This document shows positions 13,288-29,008 of a stretch of 64,000 nucleotides of DNA, piece after piece. The stretch spans positions 101,813,501 to 101,877,500 of the forward strand of contig NC_092334.1 of the NCBI RefSeq assembly GCF_046630445.1. Direction: 5' to 3'. Positions within the stretch are counted from its first letter, which is position 1. Every line of letters starts with the position of its first letter. This DNA is from Rutidosis leptorrhynchoides (taxonomy: Eukaryota; Streptophyta; Magnoliopsida; Asterales; Asteraceae). Made by a program: the position numbers and the translations under genes. Under the pieces are notes generated by a model that was given only the letters and a program-made list of their open reading frames with translations, did no database searches and was not told where the DNA came from.

Positions 13288-14801
13288 GGCCCCTTGAATT
13301 TTTTTGCAGCGGTTCGAAGGGGTGGTAAGTACCTATAATTGGGATGAGCCGGTTGCGTGTAGAGTATTTTCTATGGTTTTACAAGGGTCAGCAAGGGAGT
13401 GGTTCCATAGCTTGCAAGCTCGCAGTATTATCGGCTTTGTTGATCTTCGCGATAAGTTTTTGCTGCAGTTCCAAAATCTTTTACCGCAGAAGAAGACGCA
13501 TATAGAATGTCATGGCATCAAACAAGGCAACAAGGAAACTTTAAGCGCATTACTTACGCGGTATATTTATGAGTGCCAAAAGATACCAAGTTTGAATGAG
13601 GATCAAAAAATCTCTGGGTTTTTGCATGCTATTAATCCGCAACGACAACCAACGCTTGTACGTCGATTGCGAAGAGATGTTCCGCCAACTTTTGCTAAAG
13701 TACAACAAGAAACGTATGATTATCTCAGGGGTGGAGAGGATAGTACTATAATCCCTGCATGTGGGTGGGGCAAGGATAAAAGTTAGCGGGATGATAATGA
13801 TTCTTTCCGTGATGGAAATAGCGATAATTATCGCGGATCAGGATATCCAAGGCGAAATGGCGGCGGCGGTTACCCGCGTAATGATAGACATCAAGATCAA
13901 AATGATAATCATGGATATAATCGTCGAGATCGTTATTCTTCGCGAAAATGGAATAATGAGTCTTTCAATATTATCCAGATGTTAACAAAAACACCTAAAG
14001 AAATTCTTTTACAAGAAAGGGTTGCGAGGTCTTTTCCAGATCCTTAACCTTTAGCGGAGAACAGCAGACGAGACAAATCCAAGTTTTGTATTTTTCATGA
14101 TGATTACGGCCATGATACCAATCCCTGTAGGGATTTGGCAGAACTGATCGCGGAGGCATATGAGCAAGGCAAACTGGATCATTTAATAGCACAAGGTGCT
14201 GCAAGTATTGCGAATGCAATTATCTTGCCTGCAGAGTCTAATGCTCTGCAAGTACCAAACGCTGCTGATCGAAAAGCTCCTATGGTGAAGAATCTTGGGG
14301 TAAAAATGGTAAGTAAGAAAGAAAATTTGCGCGGAATTCAGGTCATTAATGTGGTAGAGGTACAAGGCGAAGTGTTAGTATTCCAAATATCTGAACAAAT
14401 CGCGAACTGGCAATGTCCCTCTATTACTTTTCCTCCTGTAAACTTGAGCGCGGATCTTGATAAGCCAGTGGTGGTTTCATGCCGCATTGCGAATACTGGT
14501 ATTGTGATTATGAAGGTTCATGTTGACACTGGTAGCAGTGTAGATGTAATGTATGCGCAATGTTTTAGTAAGTTGCCTGTGAATATTCAAGCCTTGATTA
14601 AACCTACTGCGGTTTCCCTTGCTGGTTTTTCAGTGGAATCAACTTGGCCTATTGGTCAGTTGGAATTGCAAGTTGAATTAGTAGAAGACTGCGATGAATC
14701 GCTAAGGCGCTAAGCTTTGTTGAACCTTTATGTCATGCGAACTCAGTCGCGGTTTAACATGATTCTTGGGCGCACTGCTTTGCGCATGTTTGGCGCAATA
14801 C
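13288..14801 (+). pseudogene. gag-pro: H0 gag core, gag tail and aspartic protease
   Basis: The gag core is clear: 'FEGVVSTYNWDEP', 'GSAREWF' and 'FLLQFQ' (13304-13500). A run of seven T at about 13299-13305 carries one base too many, which throws the join with 978 out of frame. The frame continues through stop TAG (13784-13786), an Arg/Gly/Asn/Asp-rich linker, 'TPKEILLQERVARSFPDP', stop TAA (14045-14047) and 'FCIFHDDYGHDTNPC'. The protease has its catalytic 'VDTGSSVDV' at about 14520-14550. A frame break near 14713 separates it from the C-terminal protease signature 'NMILGRTAL' (about 14757-14783). B cuts it at 14802. The protein would form the particle and cleave the polyprotein; it is dead here. 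Confidence 0.8.
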
Positions 14802-18314
<3,513 letters not shown>

Positions 18315-21300
18315 TGTAACGACCCTGGATTTTCTAACGTTTAATTAATAATTTTTATTATTAATACTTGTGATTTAATAAATGTACTTATATACATTTA
18401 CTTGTTACCGTACTTGACTATACATGACCCGACTCGTCTTTGTGACACATGAACTTTTCACGAATAATATTTTGGATATTATTTACATACATGGTTAATT
18501 ATTATTAATCATTTTTAATTAACTAAGGTTACTAGTTAATTACTTGGGCTTATTTATTTAATTTGTTACATGCTTACATACTTGGGCCTTTTATTAATGG
18601 ATTCTTGTTAATGGAATTGGAAGCCCACTCTACCTTTCTTAATGGACTATTAGGAGCCCAACAATTTGCTAGTGACTTATTAAGCTTAATACAATATTAA
18701 TTAGAAAATGGGAATCTAGTTACTAGCACCTTTACATCTCTTTCCCATGTCAATTTACTTTATTTCCATTCTAAGCTATCACCACTCTCCCATGTTGAAA
18801 GAGCATTTGATCCCTTCCTCTTTTCTCTTCCAAAACCGTCGGCTAGGTGGGGTGTGGAGGTGGTTTTTGTTTTCAAATCTTGGTTACTTAATCACTTATA
18901 CTTCATTCACTTTTCACACACACAAACTTACTTCTCCTTTTTCTCTCATTCTCTCTCAAATATTGTAAGTAACATGAGCTTTTCTCTCTTCTTTTTCTCT
19001 TCCAAAAACCAAAATATATACATATACATCATCATCATTTGCTTGTTTTGATTACTTGTTCTTTGTTGTTGATTACTTACTTGTTGTTTATCTTTGTTAA
19101 AGATCAAGTTCTATAACTTGTATCTTCATCTAATCTTGGTTACTTTCATCTTTGTTGTAAAGAACCAAGAACAAAGAATCTAAACTTTCTAGTTTATGGT
19201 TCTACACTTAATGTTTGAAAGATTTAAAGTTTATGAGTTGTAAAAACCATACTTGTGTTCTTGTTGTAAACTTAAAGTTTACTTTCTTAATGATCAAAGC
19301 TTTGGCTTGAATATTTCCAAGTATGAACAACCATGAACTTAGTACTTGTAGATTTAACTTATTTCTTCATTTTATGTACTTTAAGGTTGTGATGTTGTTA
19401 ATTTAGTCAAGTATTACTAGTTAATCTTGATATCATATTTCTTGAAACTAAAAGTTAACTTTGTAAGTTCAAGAACATGGAAGTTTAACTTTCTAGTTAC
19501 AACTTCATATACTTTTGATAGATCTAAGTTTCTATAGCTTATGGTCTTCTTATTTTGTTGTAAACAAGAGCTTGTAAGCTTACATACACTTTACAAGATG
19601 AGAATCTAAGTTTCATAACTTATGGTTTCATTAAAGTAAAGATTCAAGTGTTATGACTTAGGATTTAACTTAGTAACTTTAGATCTAGACTTTTGGGTCT
19701 TGGATCTTCAAGATCTAACTAAGAACTATGTTCTACAACTTAAGATCTTGAGTATTTAGTTTACTTTCAAGTTTGTAGCTTAATATTACTTTTAGAGTTC
19801 ATGTATGTGTCGGATCTAAGATCTTGATGTAACTTTGGTTCATCAAACTACTTGCAATACTTAATTGAGTTGTGCTACTTATCTTAGACTTACACTTGTG
19901 TTATTATGGTTAAAATTTGGTAAAGATGATGCAAACACATCAACGAGTTGTACACTTGAAGCTATATGCATCAAGGATAAGAACCGTGATGAGCATCGAG
20001 CCCCAAGAACCCACTGGAACACTAAACCTACTATGTTTTCGGGTCTTATCAGAATACCTGGGCTACTGTAAAGTTTATTTTCAGTTAGCTCTGTTCGAGT
20101 ATATAATTTTTCATTTAAGACTCGTCTTAATCCGAGTTACGGTTTAGGATCTATGGCCCTCCGAACGTCACTATGTCCATTTAACGTTGTGCTGAAAATT
20201 CTGACTTACTCGCACTTAAACCGTCGCCACGGTCAAACGAAGACGAGTTTGGTTCTGGAATTTTTACAGCAACTAAAGGACTCATATACGGAGCCATGGC
20301 CACTGGTCTCACCTCATTTTAGTTTGTATAGAGGTCGCAGAGACTGATCGAAGTCAGCCTTTATTTCAAACCCTAGTCTTGACTTATAACTTACTTTACA
20401 CTTCTTGTTTAATGATGAATGATGATGATACTTAAGACCTAATTTACATACTTATAAACCTATTGGGACGATTTACTGACTTTGTAACTTTTGACTTAGG
20501 TTGAGGACTTTCCGGACCTACATACTTGCTTACTTTCCCGAACCAAATTTACTACTACTTTACACTGTGAGTTATACCATCCCTTTTTACTTTAACTATT
20601 TTGGGAACTGAGAATAATGCGCATTTTACATTTTACATACTAGGCACGAGTACTTAAACTTTATATATGTGTGGGTTATACAACGGCATAAACTTTTCCC
20701 TTAGCTCGGTAACGTGTAGTCATCGGTCTTTGAACCAATGAACGCGAATCTTAGATATGGATCCATAGGGTTTGACATCCCCACTCGGGCTAGTAGCGCT
20801 AGCATTTAACGGGTGTTTAATACTTCGTAAACATACGCACTCGCCAAGTGTACTTTTAGGGGGTGATAAACGTTAAGTTAGTTACCAAGTGCCCACGGTT
20901 ATACTTATACTTTTCATACTGTTTTGAAACGCTGTTGAAGCACTGAAATCTCGTGGCCTACCTTACATTACTATTATTCTTAAACTATAGCTCACCAACC
21001 TTTGTGTTGACATTTTTAAGCATGTTTTTCTTAGGTGCTTAAGGTTTGCTTGCTTCCGCTGTACTAGTCATGCCTTGTAGACTTTCGCTGTGCTTACTAG
21101 AGATGTCACCGCATGAAACATTTTTATTGCATTCAAACTATGTTACCTTTTGAAACAATGATTTGTAACGACCATTGGGGTCACGTACTATTACTAAATT
21201 GCTTCTGTTCATTGAAGCGTACTTCTGTTGTAAAACATTTGACATTGGTTAAAACGTTACCTTTATTCATGAATGCAAACTTCTTTTGAAACCGCATATA

Positions 21301-21367
21301 GTATTTGACCTTGTAATGATCCTGTTGTTGATGATTCGTACACAATGGTTTTGTACGGGGCATCACA
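18315..21367 (+). repeat. D 5' LTR
   Basis: It starts TGTAACGACCC and ends GGCATCACA, followed by the primer site. I see roughly 70 differences from the 3' LTR by eye. It lacks the tRNA-like module of A, B and E, and I see no gene in it; the short ORFs are not conserved. Confidence 0.92.
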
Positions 21368-21369
21368 TT

Positions 21370-21430
21370 TGGTATCAGAGCCAGGTTGTAGGGAATTAGG
21401 TTGCATTAGTGAGTCTGGACCGACCCGAGT
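21370..21430 (+). promoter_or_regulatory. D primer-binding site and leader motif
   Basis: TGGTATCAGAGCC (21370-21382) is the initiator-Met tRNA site. GCATTAGTGAGTCTGGAC at 21403-21420 is the leader motif shared with A and C. Confidence 0.8.
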
Positions 21431-21703
21431 AGGATTCACTAATAGGACTAATCTACAACTTGCTAGTTTACTTGTTTCTGCGGAATTTGCTGCATGCTGC
21501 TGCTTACTTTTACTGCTATATGTCGTATGTTACTACATGACTTCACTACTACAAGCTATTATCTGTTTTCGATTGCATGATACTTGCCGTTATTACCATG
21601 CTACTTACTGTTACACATGATTTAGACTGTCGTAGTTACTTTGCCTAATACGTGCTAGCTTTATGACTTACTGACATGGAAAAAGTTATTTTTCCTTGTT
21701 CAG

Positions 21704-22243
21704 ATGTCGGATATTCCACCTGTCATCATTTTGGACAGCGACACAGACTCATCAGCCACCTCACCGACCATTGTTGTCGATTCTTAAATGCCGTTGTCGA
21801 CACCTTCCAGTGACTCAGGCGCTTCATCCACTGGAGCCAGTAGCCATACGCCCGACCCAGTGATTACCTCAGACGGACACGTGGACCCACCGGAGATTCT
21901 AGCTCCACTTGCCCCAGGACCTCCAGAGCCACAGCACCATCCTGGTGGTGCTGTGATTCCCGCGAAACTTGGGGAAGCTCCAGTCCGTAATAAGCATAAC
22001 CATTGGTGCCGACGCCTTCCTGATGGACGTCTCGTGCCGATCGGGCCTGCCAGATACCGACAGATGATGGCCGCCCGAGGAGATCCACCCGTGCAGCCAC
22101 CCCCAGCCGATCTAGATGACCCATCATCCGCCGATTCTTCATCCGACGACTCATCCTCTGACGACTCTAGTGACGAGGATTCAGATGAGGACCCTGATGA
22201 TGCACCTGTACAGCCACCCTCCACCTCGTCGAAGAAGCGGTAC
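21704..22243 (+). pseudogene. D pre-gag ORF, N-terminal part (acidic, Pro/Ser/Asp-rich)
   Basis: ATG at 21704 directly follows TTCCTTGTTCAG, which looks like a splice acceptor. An in-frame TAA at 21785-21787 interrupts it, and a second ATG at 21788 keeps the frame. The protein is Pro-rich, then very acidic with repeated SSDD/DEDSDED runs (about 22130-22200). At 22243 element E enters within the duplicated GGTAC. The frame continues exactly at 31972 once one target copy is removed, so the host ORF was one reading of about 290 codons from the second ATG. No known domain. The same place in A, C and E holds acidic ORFs, so it may be a conserved pre-gag protein of this group. Confidence 0.65.
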
Positions 22244-24529
22244 TGTAAAGACCCGTCCTTATCCACCTGGACAAGGTCTTCAACATTTGGTTCCATTGCG
22301 ATGATCGACTCCAAGTAATGTCTTTAGTATGAGCTAATGCACAGCGGAAGACTTAATTTGTACCTGAGAATAAACATGCTTTAAAATGTCAACATAAAGT
22401 TGGTGAGATATATAGGTTTGATGCTAGCAGCGTTATAACTATGGACCACAAGATTTCAGATTATACATAATACACTCCTCGTGTATGGAAAAGTCGTTGA
22501 GCACTTGGTAACCATACTTAACATTTAAATCACAGCAACATATTCTTAAATAAACCCTACACCGTACCAAGTGTAGTAATGAAACGAAGTACTGTGCAAC
22601 CGTTTAAAACTGGTCGTCCAGCCCGGTTGGGGTTGTCAGGCCCGATAGATCTATAAATAGGATTCGCGTTTACGCTCCTCACGTAAATATTAGCTACCAA
22701 GTATAAAGAAATATGCCATGGTACAACTCAACGTAGAATTTATTTTTGATCATTTGTGTCCATAACGTAAATCATTTATAAAAACATCGCATGTATTCTC
22801 AGCCCAAAAATATTTAGAGTTTAAAAGGGACTATATACTCACCTAATGTATTTTGTAGTAAAAATACATATAACATCATTGAATAAGTGTAGGGTTGGCC
22901 TCGGATTCAGGAACCTATATCATTCATATGTATATTAAAACATATACTTGTAATCGAACAAATTTCATATGTTATTATTAGTGATGTAATTGTTATATTT
23001 AACATTTTATAAGTTTCATTTATAATTAATTATATCTATTTTATATACATTAGATAAATAGTTAGTAGAAATGTTAATATATTTATATCATATACATCAA
23101 AAGTAGTTGTTTATATATAAAAAAATTTGTTGGTTATTATAATAATAATATAGTAATGGTAGTAATAATAGTATTAATAATTTTATTTGTTTTTGTAACA
23201 TAATCGTTTCTATAATAATATTTACATCTATAATTATAATAATAATAGTAATAATGTTAACAAAAAAAATAAAAATGAAAATAATGATAATAATAATAAT
23301 AATAATAATAGTAATGAAAATTTATAATAATAACGTTAATAAGAACTTTACTAAAAATGACAATTTTTAACAATCATAATAATATTTATATTCCTAATAA
23401 TGATAATATTGGTAATAATAATACTAATACTTATTTTAATCATAATAAGAATAAGAATAATCATAATAAGAATGATATTAATGTAATCTATATTAATGAT
23501 AATAATAATAATAATAATAAAATAAAATTTACTACCTCTCAAAATAGGCGAAAAGAAAAAGATGCCACCAGCGGGACTCGAACCCGAGACCACTCATTCA
23601 CAAACACAACCCTTAAACCATTCCTCTAATCCGTTTTTCTGTATGTTATCCTAAGCGAAAATATATATAAACCGTATGATATTTTGTGCTCATTTCATCT
23701 TCTTCGCCAAATAAATAAATCATACCCACAATCAAATCTCTCAGCGAATTATTTACATAACTGGAATTTGTGCTTAAACAGAAATGTTTTGACTGTGCTA
23801 ATATAAATTTATAGAAAAGAAAGTAAAGTAAAATAAATAATTAAAACTGTCGTAACAGTGTTCTTGTCACGATGAACTCCAAACACGAATTCGGATTTTC
23901 GACCGTTTTTAGACAAAGATCACAACCTGAATTGTGTTAAGAATCACCATTAGAAACTAACTGAGTCCTCAATTTGATTTGAAACCTAACAGGAATCTCG
24001 AATTTGGTTGAAGAACAATGTTTGATTTTTAAAACAAAAACTTTGAATCTCAAAATTAAAGCTTGATAGAATGAATTGGAACGTAAAATTTCCCAGATAG
24101 TTAGAGTAAAACATTCCTAATAATCCTACATTTATATATTTTAAAATCTAGATCGAATTCGAGTTTTTCATTATTCTAACTCGCGAACAGAGAAAACAGA
24201 TCGGTTTCTTAATTAATTAAATAAATAAATCAGATATCCTCAGATGGTTAAACGTGATATAGATGATGAAAGGAAAAAAAAAATAAACAAAAGAATCCCT
24301 CTAATAAACCTTGAGTTGATCGATTAATATATAAGGGAGAGATGTCGACACCTCTCACAAGCTGTACAGAAACTCAGAAAGAAACAACAATCAGATAATG
24401 ATATAATTCGTAATAATCTGCTTTTATATGTATATAATATTTAATAACAAATAAATATCTTAATAATAATACTATTAATATTAATTAATTATAAAAATAC
24501 TGATATATTGATAATAATACATAATTTAA

Positions 24530-24599
<70 letters not shown>

Positions 24600-25208
24600 T
24601 TAAGAGTAACTATAAAATGATAATAATAATATTAACAATATATACTTATCTAGTTTCATATATAAATATACCCTTTATATAATAATAGTAATGATACAAA
24701 TGTTAATGTTAATGTTAAGGGAAGTAATAATAATAATACTACTTTAACAATTATATTTTCAACTCATAATTATATTTAATATCGTAATATTACAACTTGT
24801 TAATCATCTTTACTAATTATATATTATAAAATAACATACCTTGGATATTTATTATTTATCAATTACAATATATATATACATATATATAGTTATGTTTTTA
24901 TTTAATAACATCTTATTTATTTTGTACATTACATTATCTATTTAATTCAAATGATTATTTGATATTATACTAATTCAAATTATTATATATAATTTTGTTT
25001 ATATATATTCATATACATATACACGTTTATATACATTTAATTATTTACAACAATTGTTCGTGAATCGTCAGACAAGGTCAAAGGTTAATTGATTAACCGA
25101 ATATAGATTTCAAACTTTCTAGACTCAACATTACAGATTTTGCTTATCGTGTCAGAAACGTATAAAGATTAAGGTTTAAATTTGGTCGGAAATTCCCGGG
25201 TCGTTACA
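22244..25208 (-). repeat. E 3' LTR (left copy)
   Basis: It begins TGTAAAGACCCG on the + strand and ends CGTTACA at 25208, next to the polypurine tract. It holds a tRNA-like module (23574-23620) beside a short (AAT)n run, and a longer (AAT)n array at about 24528-24598. Confidence 0.92.
23500..23620 (-). repeat. tRNA-like (SINE-like) module in E left LTR
   Basis: Read on -, TGGTTTAAGGG (23610-23620) fits an A box and GGTTCGAGTCC (23574-23584) a B box, followed by an ATT-rich tail. The right LTR has the same at 30377-30387 and 30341-30351. Confidence 0.58.
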
Positions 25209-25244
25209 GTACCCACCCGTTAAAAAATTTCGTCCCCGAAATTT
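25209..25244 (-). promoter_or_regulatory. E polypurine tract region with inverted repeat
   Basis: Read on -, TTAACGGGTGGGTAC directly precedes the LTR. The inverted repeat at 25225-25244 has AAATTTCG arms around a 4-base centre. Confidence 0.7.
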
Positions 25245-25549
25245 GATCGAGATCGTCATGATTAACAATAAAATGTCTTTATGACGAGTATGAATTGATA
25301 ATTAGAGTTTTATCACCATTTAGTAATAGTGGTAAAACAATTCGATTATGTGAAGCGTACGAGTGAAGCTGCCACACGAGATTGAGATAGATATCTAACT
25401 TTTGACGTAGTCATAGTGAATTTCCGGAATTTAAGGGATTTAAAAGAAAATCTTTATAATAAGATTTGGTTCTTCGGCGATTAAAGAAATCAGGATCTTC
25501 TTTGATTTAATGCGGCAATCTGTTTCGATTTCTTTGTCGGATACTTCAC

Positions 25550-25557
25550 TATAAATT
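25550..25557 (+). promoter_or_regulatory. Antisense TATA box in E
   Basis: TATAAATT in TTCACTATAAATTCACCCC lies 71 nt before the ATG at 25621 and is conserved with A (8971-8978). Confidence 0.45.
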
Positions 25558-25620
25558 CACCCCTTCGTTTCTTTACAATTCACACCTTCTATTCTTTTCC
25601 CCCTCTACTCATTCCTTAAT

Positions 25621-25793
25621 ATGCTCCATCCCGTTTTGATTCTCATTATACTTCTAACTTTCATATCTTTCATTCTTCTCTTTCATTTACCGCCGGAAGA
25701 ATCTATTTACTTCTATTATTTTCTCGAAATATAATATTTTTAATTCTCCCGTGTCTTTATGTTGCAATACGTATTGATATACACGGTTTGTAA
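25621..25793 (+). pseudogene. Antisense small membrane-peptide ORF in E (one frameshift)
   Basis: It opposes the orientation of E. From ATG 25621 the reading is hydrophobic and matches the 57-residue peptide of A at most positions, including 'LLTF', 'ILLFHL', 'IYFYY' and, after a missing base near 25727-25735, 'LILPCLYVAIR' and 'HGL' with the stop at the same place (25791-25793). Many differences from A fall in third codon positions. The missing base breaks it in this copy. Function unknown. Confidence 0.4.
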
Positions 25794-26607
25794 ATCCTGG
25801 GTGGTCTTCGGCCTTTGTATTCTTCATTATTTTTCAAAGCTTCATGTTTTCGTTATCTCTTCCCGACTTGAGTCAAGCGAATAATGGTTCGGAATTCGTA
25901 GGTATGAAATTCAGAATGAACATAGCTAATGCTCTTAGAAAGAAATGGTCATGGCACGATTTTAGACTTGTCAAATTACCAGAATATCCTGGAAAAGACC
26001 GAATCATTAAGAGAATACTTTCTTGATATGTTTAGAGATTAGATAGAATGTATGAGCCGTGTAAAATGGCATATGATGATGGTACTGTGAATCATCACAT
26101 TCCATTAGAAACTTAACATGACTTACTGTAATATAATGAAGTTGATCAAGTTTCATTATATTATACTAATTCATGCATCAGTTCCCAACACTGCTTCAGA
26201 ACATTCCTATTTTAAACTCGAAGGTTTTAGAACTTAGAAACTAACACAGTTTCTTTTATATTGTATCGCAGATATTACGGAGGAATAAATGATTTCAGAT
26301 AAGGATAGCTGTGAAAACATCCTCAGAAATATTGGGGATATTTATAATGAAAGATATGATAATATCTTGGAATTTCTAATGTCGAAGGATGATGATGAAG
26401 ATTGACCCGTAAGGGTTTAGATTCAGAAGCAAAGGGTTTGCTACAGAATCATCATGATTCTTTATGTACAAGTTTAGTCCTTGAAATTTGTTCAGTGTCT
26501 CCTTCACGGTTTGCTCAATCCGGTTTTCAGTACCAAATTTTCTATCGAGCGTTCCTAACACTTCCTCCTTTTATCATCAACTTTTGGTCATTAAGACCGT
26601 CTACAAC

Positions 26608-26973
26608 ATGCTGCTTCGTCAGCATTTCAAGAACTACTTCATAGTTCAAGACGTTTTTCAGAAACTTCACATTCGGGGTATGAAATTCTTAGAGATAAAC
26701 ATCATAAGTATAGCTGGAGAAGTTCTGCAAGATTTTCAAAATATGACTTGCAGATTCCGCCAAAGGGGTGCCGAGCTGCTGGTACATGATGTCGTGAAAG
26801 GTTCTCCAGTAACGACGGCGAAAGGACAGCGTATTTATATCGAGATGATAATAAGACTAGTTTTACTGAGAAGTCAAAGTGGAGCTGTGATAAAAGTGGC
26901 TAATTTGGAAAGAAATTGCAAAGTTATTTTGGATAATAATAACACTAAAGAAATTTACACTGCTACGTGTTAG
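26608..26973 (+). CDS. Antisense hypothetical ORF in E (121 aa)
   Basis: It opposes the orientation of E, in the same direction as the TATA-led ORF 0.8 kb upstream. The frame is open from 26488; the first ATG is 26608. The C-terminal part reads 'AVIKVANLERNCKV' and ends 'TATC' before TAG. A has a homologous stretch around 7100-7480 (- strand) with 'AVIKLANL' and the same stop region, but broken frames upstream. I recognise no family. It may be a degraded captured host sequence or chance. Confidence 0.25.
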   Translation: MLLRQHFKNYFIVQDVFQKLHIRGMKFLEINIISIAGEVLQDFQNMTCRFRQRGAELLVHDVVKGSPVTTAKGQRIYIEMIIRLVLLRSQSGAVIKVANLERNCKVILDNNNTKEIYTATC

Positions 26974-27937
26974 CTCAGTTTTCGAGAATTTTCAGGTGCA
27001 TAACCATATGCAGAGATCTTTCTTCCGTAGATGAGGTGCGACTAGTTCAACTTCTTGATCAAGGCATTTTCAAGAATCGTGTAAAGTTGTGAATACGAAT
27101 TGTAATCGCCAAGATACGAATGAGGTTTAGATAGAGTCAAGTGGCAAACTTGAAGAATTGTTTAAATTCATATGTTATAATCAACATTTTAATTCATTTT
27201 AATCGTCCAAAGTTAGCAGTCCAATAGTCCGATTGTCCAATAGTTTAATAATTTCATATATAAATTAAATATATAATATTCGAATTAATTAATACGTATC
27301 GTCACCCGTGTACCGGTCTCAGTGTCGATCACAACTCAAAGTATATATATATTTTGGAATCAACTCCGACCCTGTATAGCCAACTCCCACCTTTACATAT
27401 AGAGTGTCTATGGTTGTTCCGAAATATATATATATAGATGGGTCAATATGATAAGTCGAAACCTTGTATACGTGTCCCGTTATTTAAAATGCGTAAAATA
27501 AATAAATATATATATCATGACCTATTATACAACGTGTTGTCTCAGAATAAATCCGACGTATTGTTGTACATGTGTCCCGACGGTATGTATAGTGCAGAAA
27601 TTAAAATTGCGAGAATGTAAATTACGATAAATTAAATGTTAATCAGTTAGCTGGGAACAGTTAGTCGGAACATTTAGCGTGTAATCCTATCACAATTTCA
27701 ATTAATTAATTCGTTTGTTTCTAACACTTTTTATTTTTGTCCAATGTTTTCTTCGTTATGCCACTTGTTGGATTCTGATAGGTCAAAATCCAAATATGAA
27801 ATGTGAATAGAAATGGTTATTCGTTGGTGAACGGATACGTATATCGGTAGTTGTAAGTAGGATAGTAAATGATCGTTGAATCAGATTCGAAAATTGTACA
27901 GTGTAACTTATTAATGTGAATTCTAAATCTTCCTCGG

Positions 27938-27955
27938 GTACTACCCACCCGTTAA
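27938..27955 (-). promoter_or_regulatory. E internal polypurine-like tract
   Basis: Read on -, TTAACGGGTGGGTAGTAC is almost the same as the terminal tract TTAACGGGTGGGTAC, including the G that distinguishes E from A and C. It lies downstream of the pre-gag ORF remnant, as in A and C. Confidence 0.5.
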
Positions 27956-28360
27956 AATATTTCCATCATTAACAGTTTGTACAAAAGAATTTTAAATTAC
28001 AATCTTTATGAAAATATACTTGCATATATATTTTCATCGGATGTAATCATGGATTTAATGAGTCAATAAGATATTATACTCATTTGATTTATCGTTAATA
28101 TCAGATTACATAATCTCTAAAACTTTAGAAATTACATAATTGCCATGTCAAGTGAAGATAAATGAGGTAGAATGTTACGTAAAGCGGAGATAATCGATGT
28201 AGAACGATATGTAGAACGAAGATCATACTCGAAGTATAGATGGTAACATTGAGATGTGTGATGTTGATATCCGAGGCACAGATTATGATGTTGAGGTTTA
28301 CGATGCAGTTGTAGTTTGGGGTGATAAGGGTACTGTCGGCGTTGATGATGGTGGTACGAA

Positions 28361-28640
28361 TTATGCTGTCGGAGCTGCTGCTGGTGTTTGTAACCTTCGC
28401 ACCATATTTTCTAAAGCCACTACCCGAGCGCGAAGTTCGTTGACTTCTTCTCTTACACCGGGATGATTGACGGTTGGAATGAGCGAATGAACAAGATTTG
28501 AAATATGGGATAGTATATAATCGTGACGAGATACTCTAGAAATGAGAGAGAAAATGGTTTCTCGAACAGGTTCGCCGGTAAGTGCTTCAAGTTCACCGCC
28601 AAGAGGGCAATTTGGTGGATGGAAGGGATCTTCGATGTGA
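28361..28640 (-). pseudogene. E pre-gag ORF remnant with coiled-coil C-terminus
   Basis: Read on -, an open frame without a clear ATG encodes 'EALTGEPVRETIFSLISRVS', then 'NHPGVREEVNELRARVVALE', then 'NMVRRL', and stops at TAA 28361-28363. The Leu/Val spacing suggests a short coiled coil, like the C-terminus of the D ORF ('VEILHARVAELED', about 32230-32270). The A copy (5321-5900) shares the middle part. A candidate structural or assembly protein of the pre-gag position; function unknown. Confidence 0.55.
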
Positions 28641-28909
28641 AATGATTTTCGGATATCGGATGATATTTTAGCTATATAGAATATCTGTATATATATAATA
28701 CTAGAGATTTCGTAGACTACAGAGGAACCTACGGCATATGTCAGGCAAGTCTACAGATGTGCTAAGATATGGATTTTGTCTATACACTATCGATGCACTA
28801 AATGCAGTAAGACGTGTCTAGACTTAAGACTGATAACAGGCAATTCCTTAAGGATGATAAATAGATAATTTCCGACTAGATATGATAAGCAAAACTTTTG
28901 ACATGTAGA

Positions 28910-29006
28910 CACGGTCAAAGTCCAGACTTACAAATGCATCTAAACGACTACCAGTTAGACACACTCATGCAAGACCTGGTTCACTAAGACCACCGCTCTG
29001 ATACCA
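28910..29006 (-). promoter_or_regulatory. E primer-binding site and leader motif
   Basis: Read on -, TGGTATCAGAGC (28995-29006) lies two bases from the LTR end at 29009. The leader motif with GTCTGGACTTTGACCGTGTC is at about 28910-28936. Confidence 0.8.
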
Positions 29007-29008
29007 CC

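Larger units (their letters stand above)
25800..28360. other. E interior, mostly noncoding
   Basis: No gag, RT or integrase motif on either strand. Apart from the antisense ORF it holds a segment at about 27300-27500 resembling the C LTR (about 40690-40880) and A (about 6570-6740), and the internal tract at 27938-27955. Confidence 0.5.

Noticed and set aside
18747..19051. Short frames in the D LTR (also 37492-37793)
   Set aside because: T-rich LTR sequence; only the LTR duplication makes them recur.
21784..22314. Minus-strand 176-codon frame opposite the D pre-gag ORF
   Set aside because: It is a shadow of the acidic Ser/Asp-rich sense frame and crosses the E insertion boundary.
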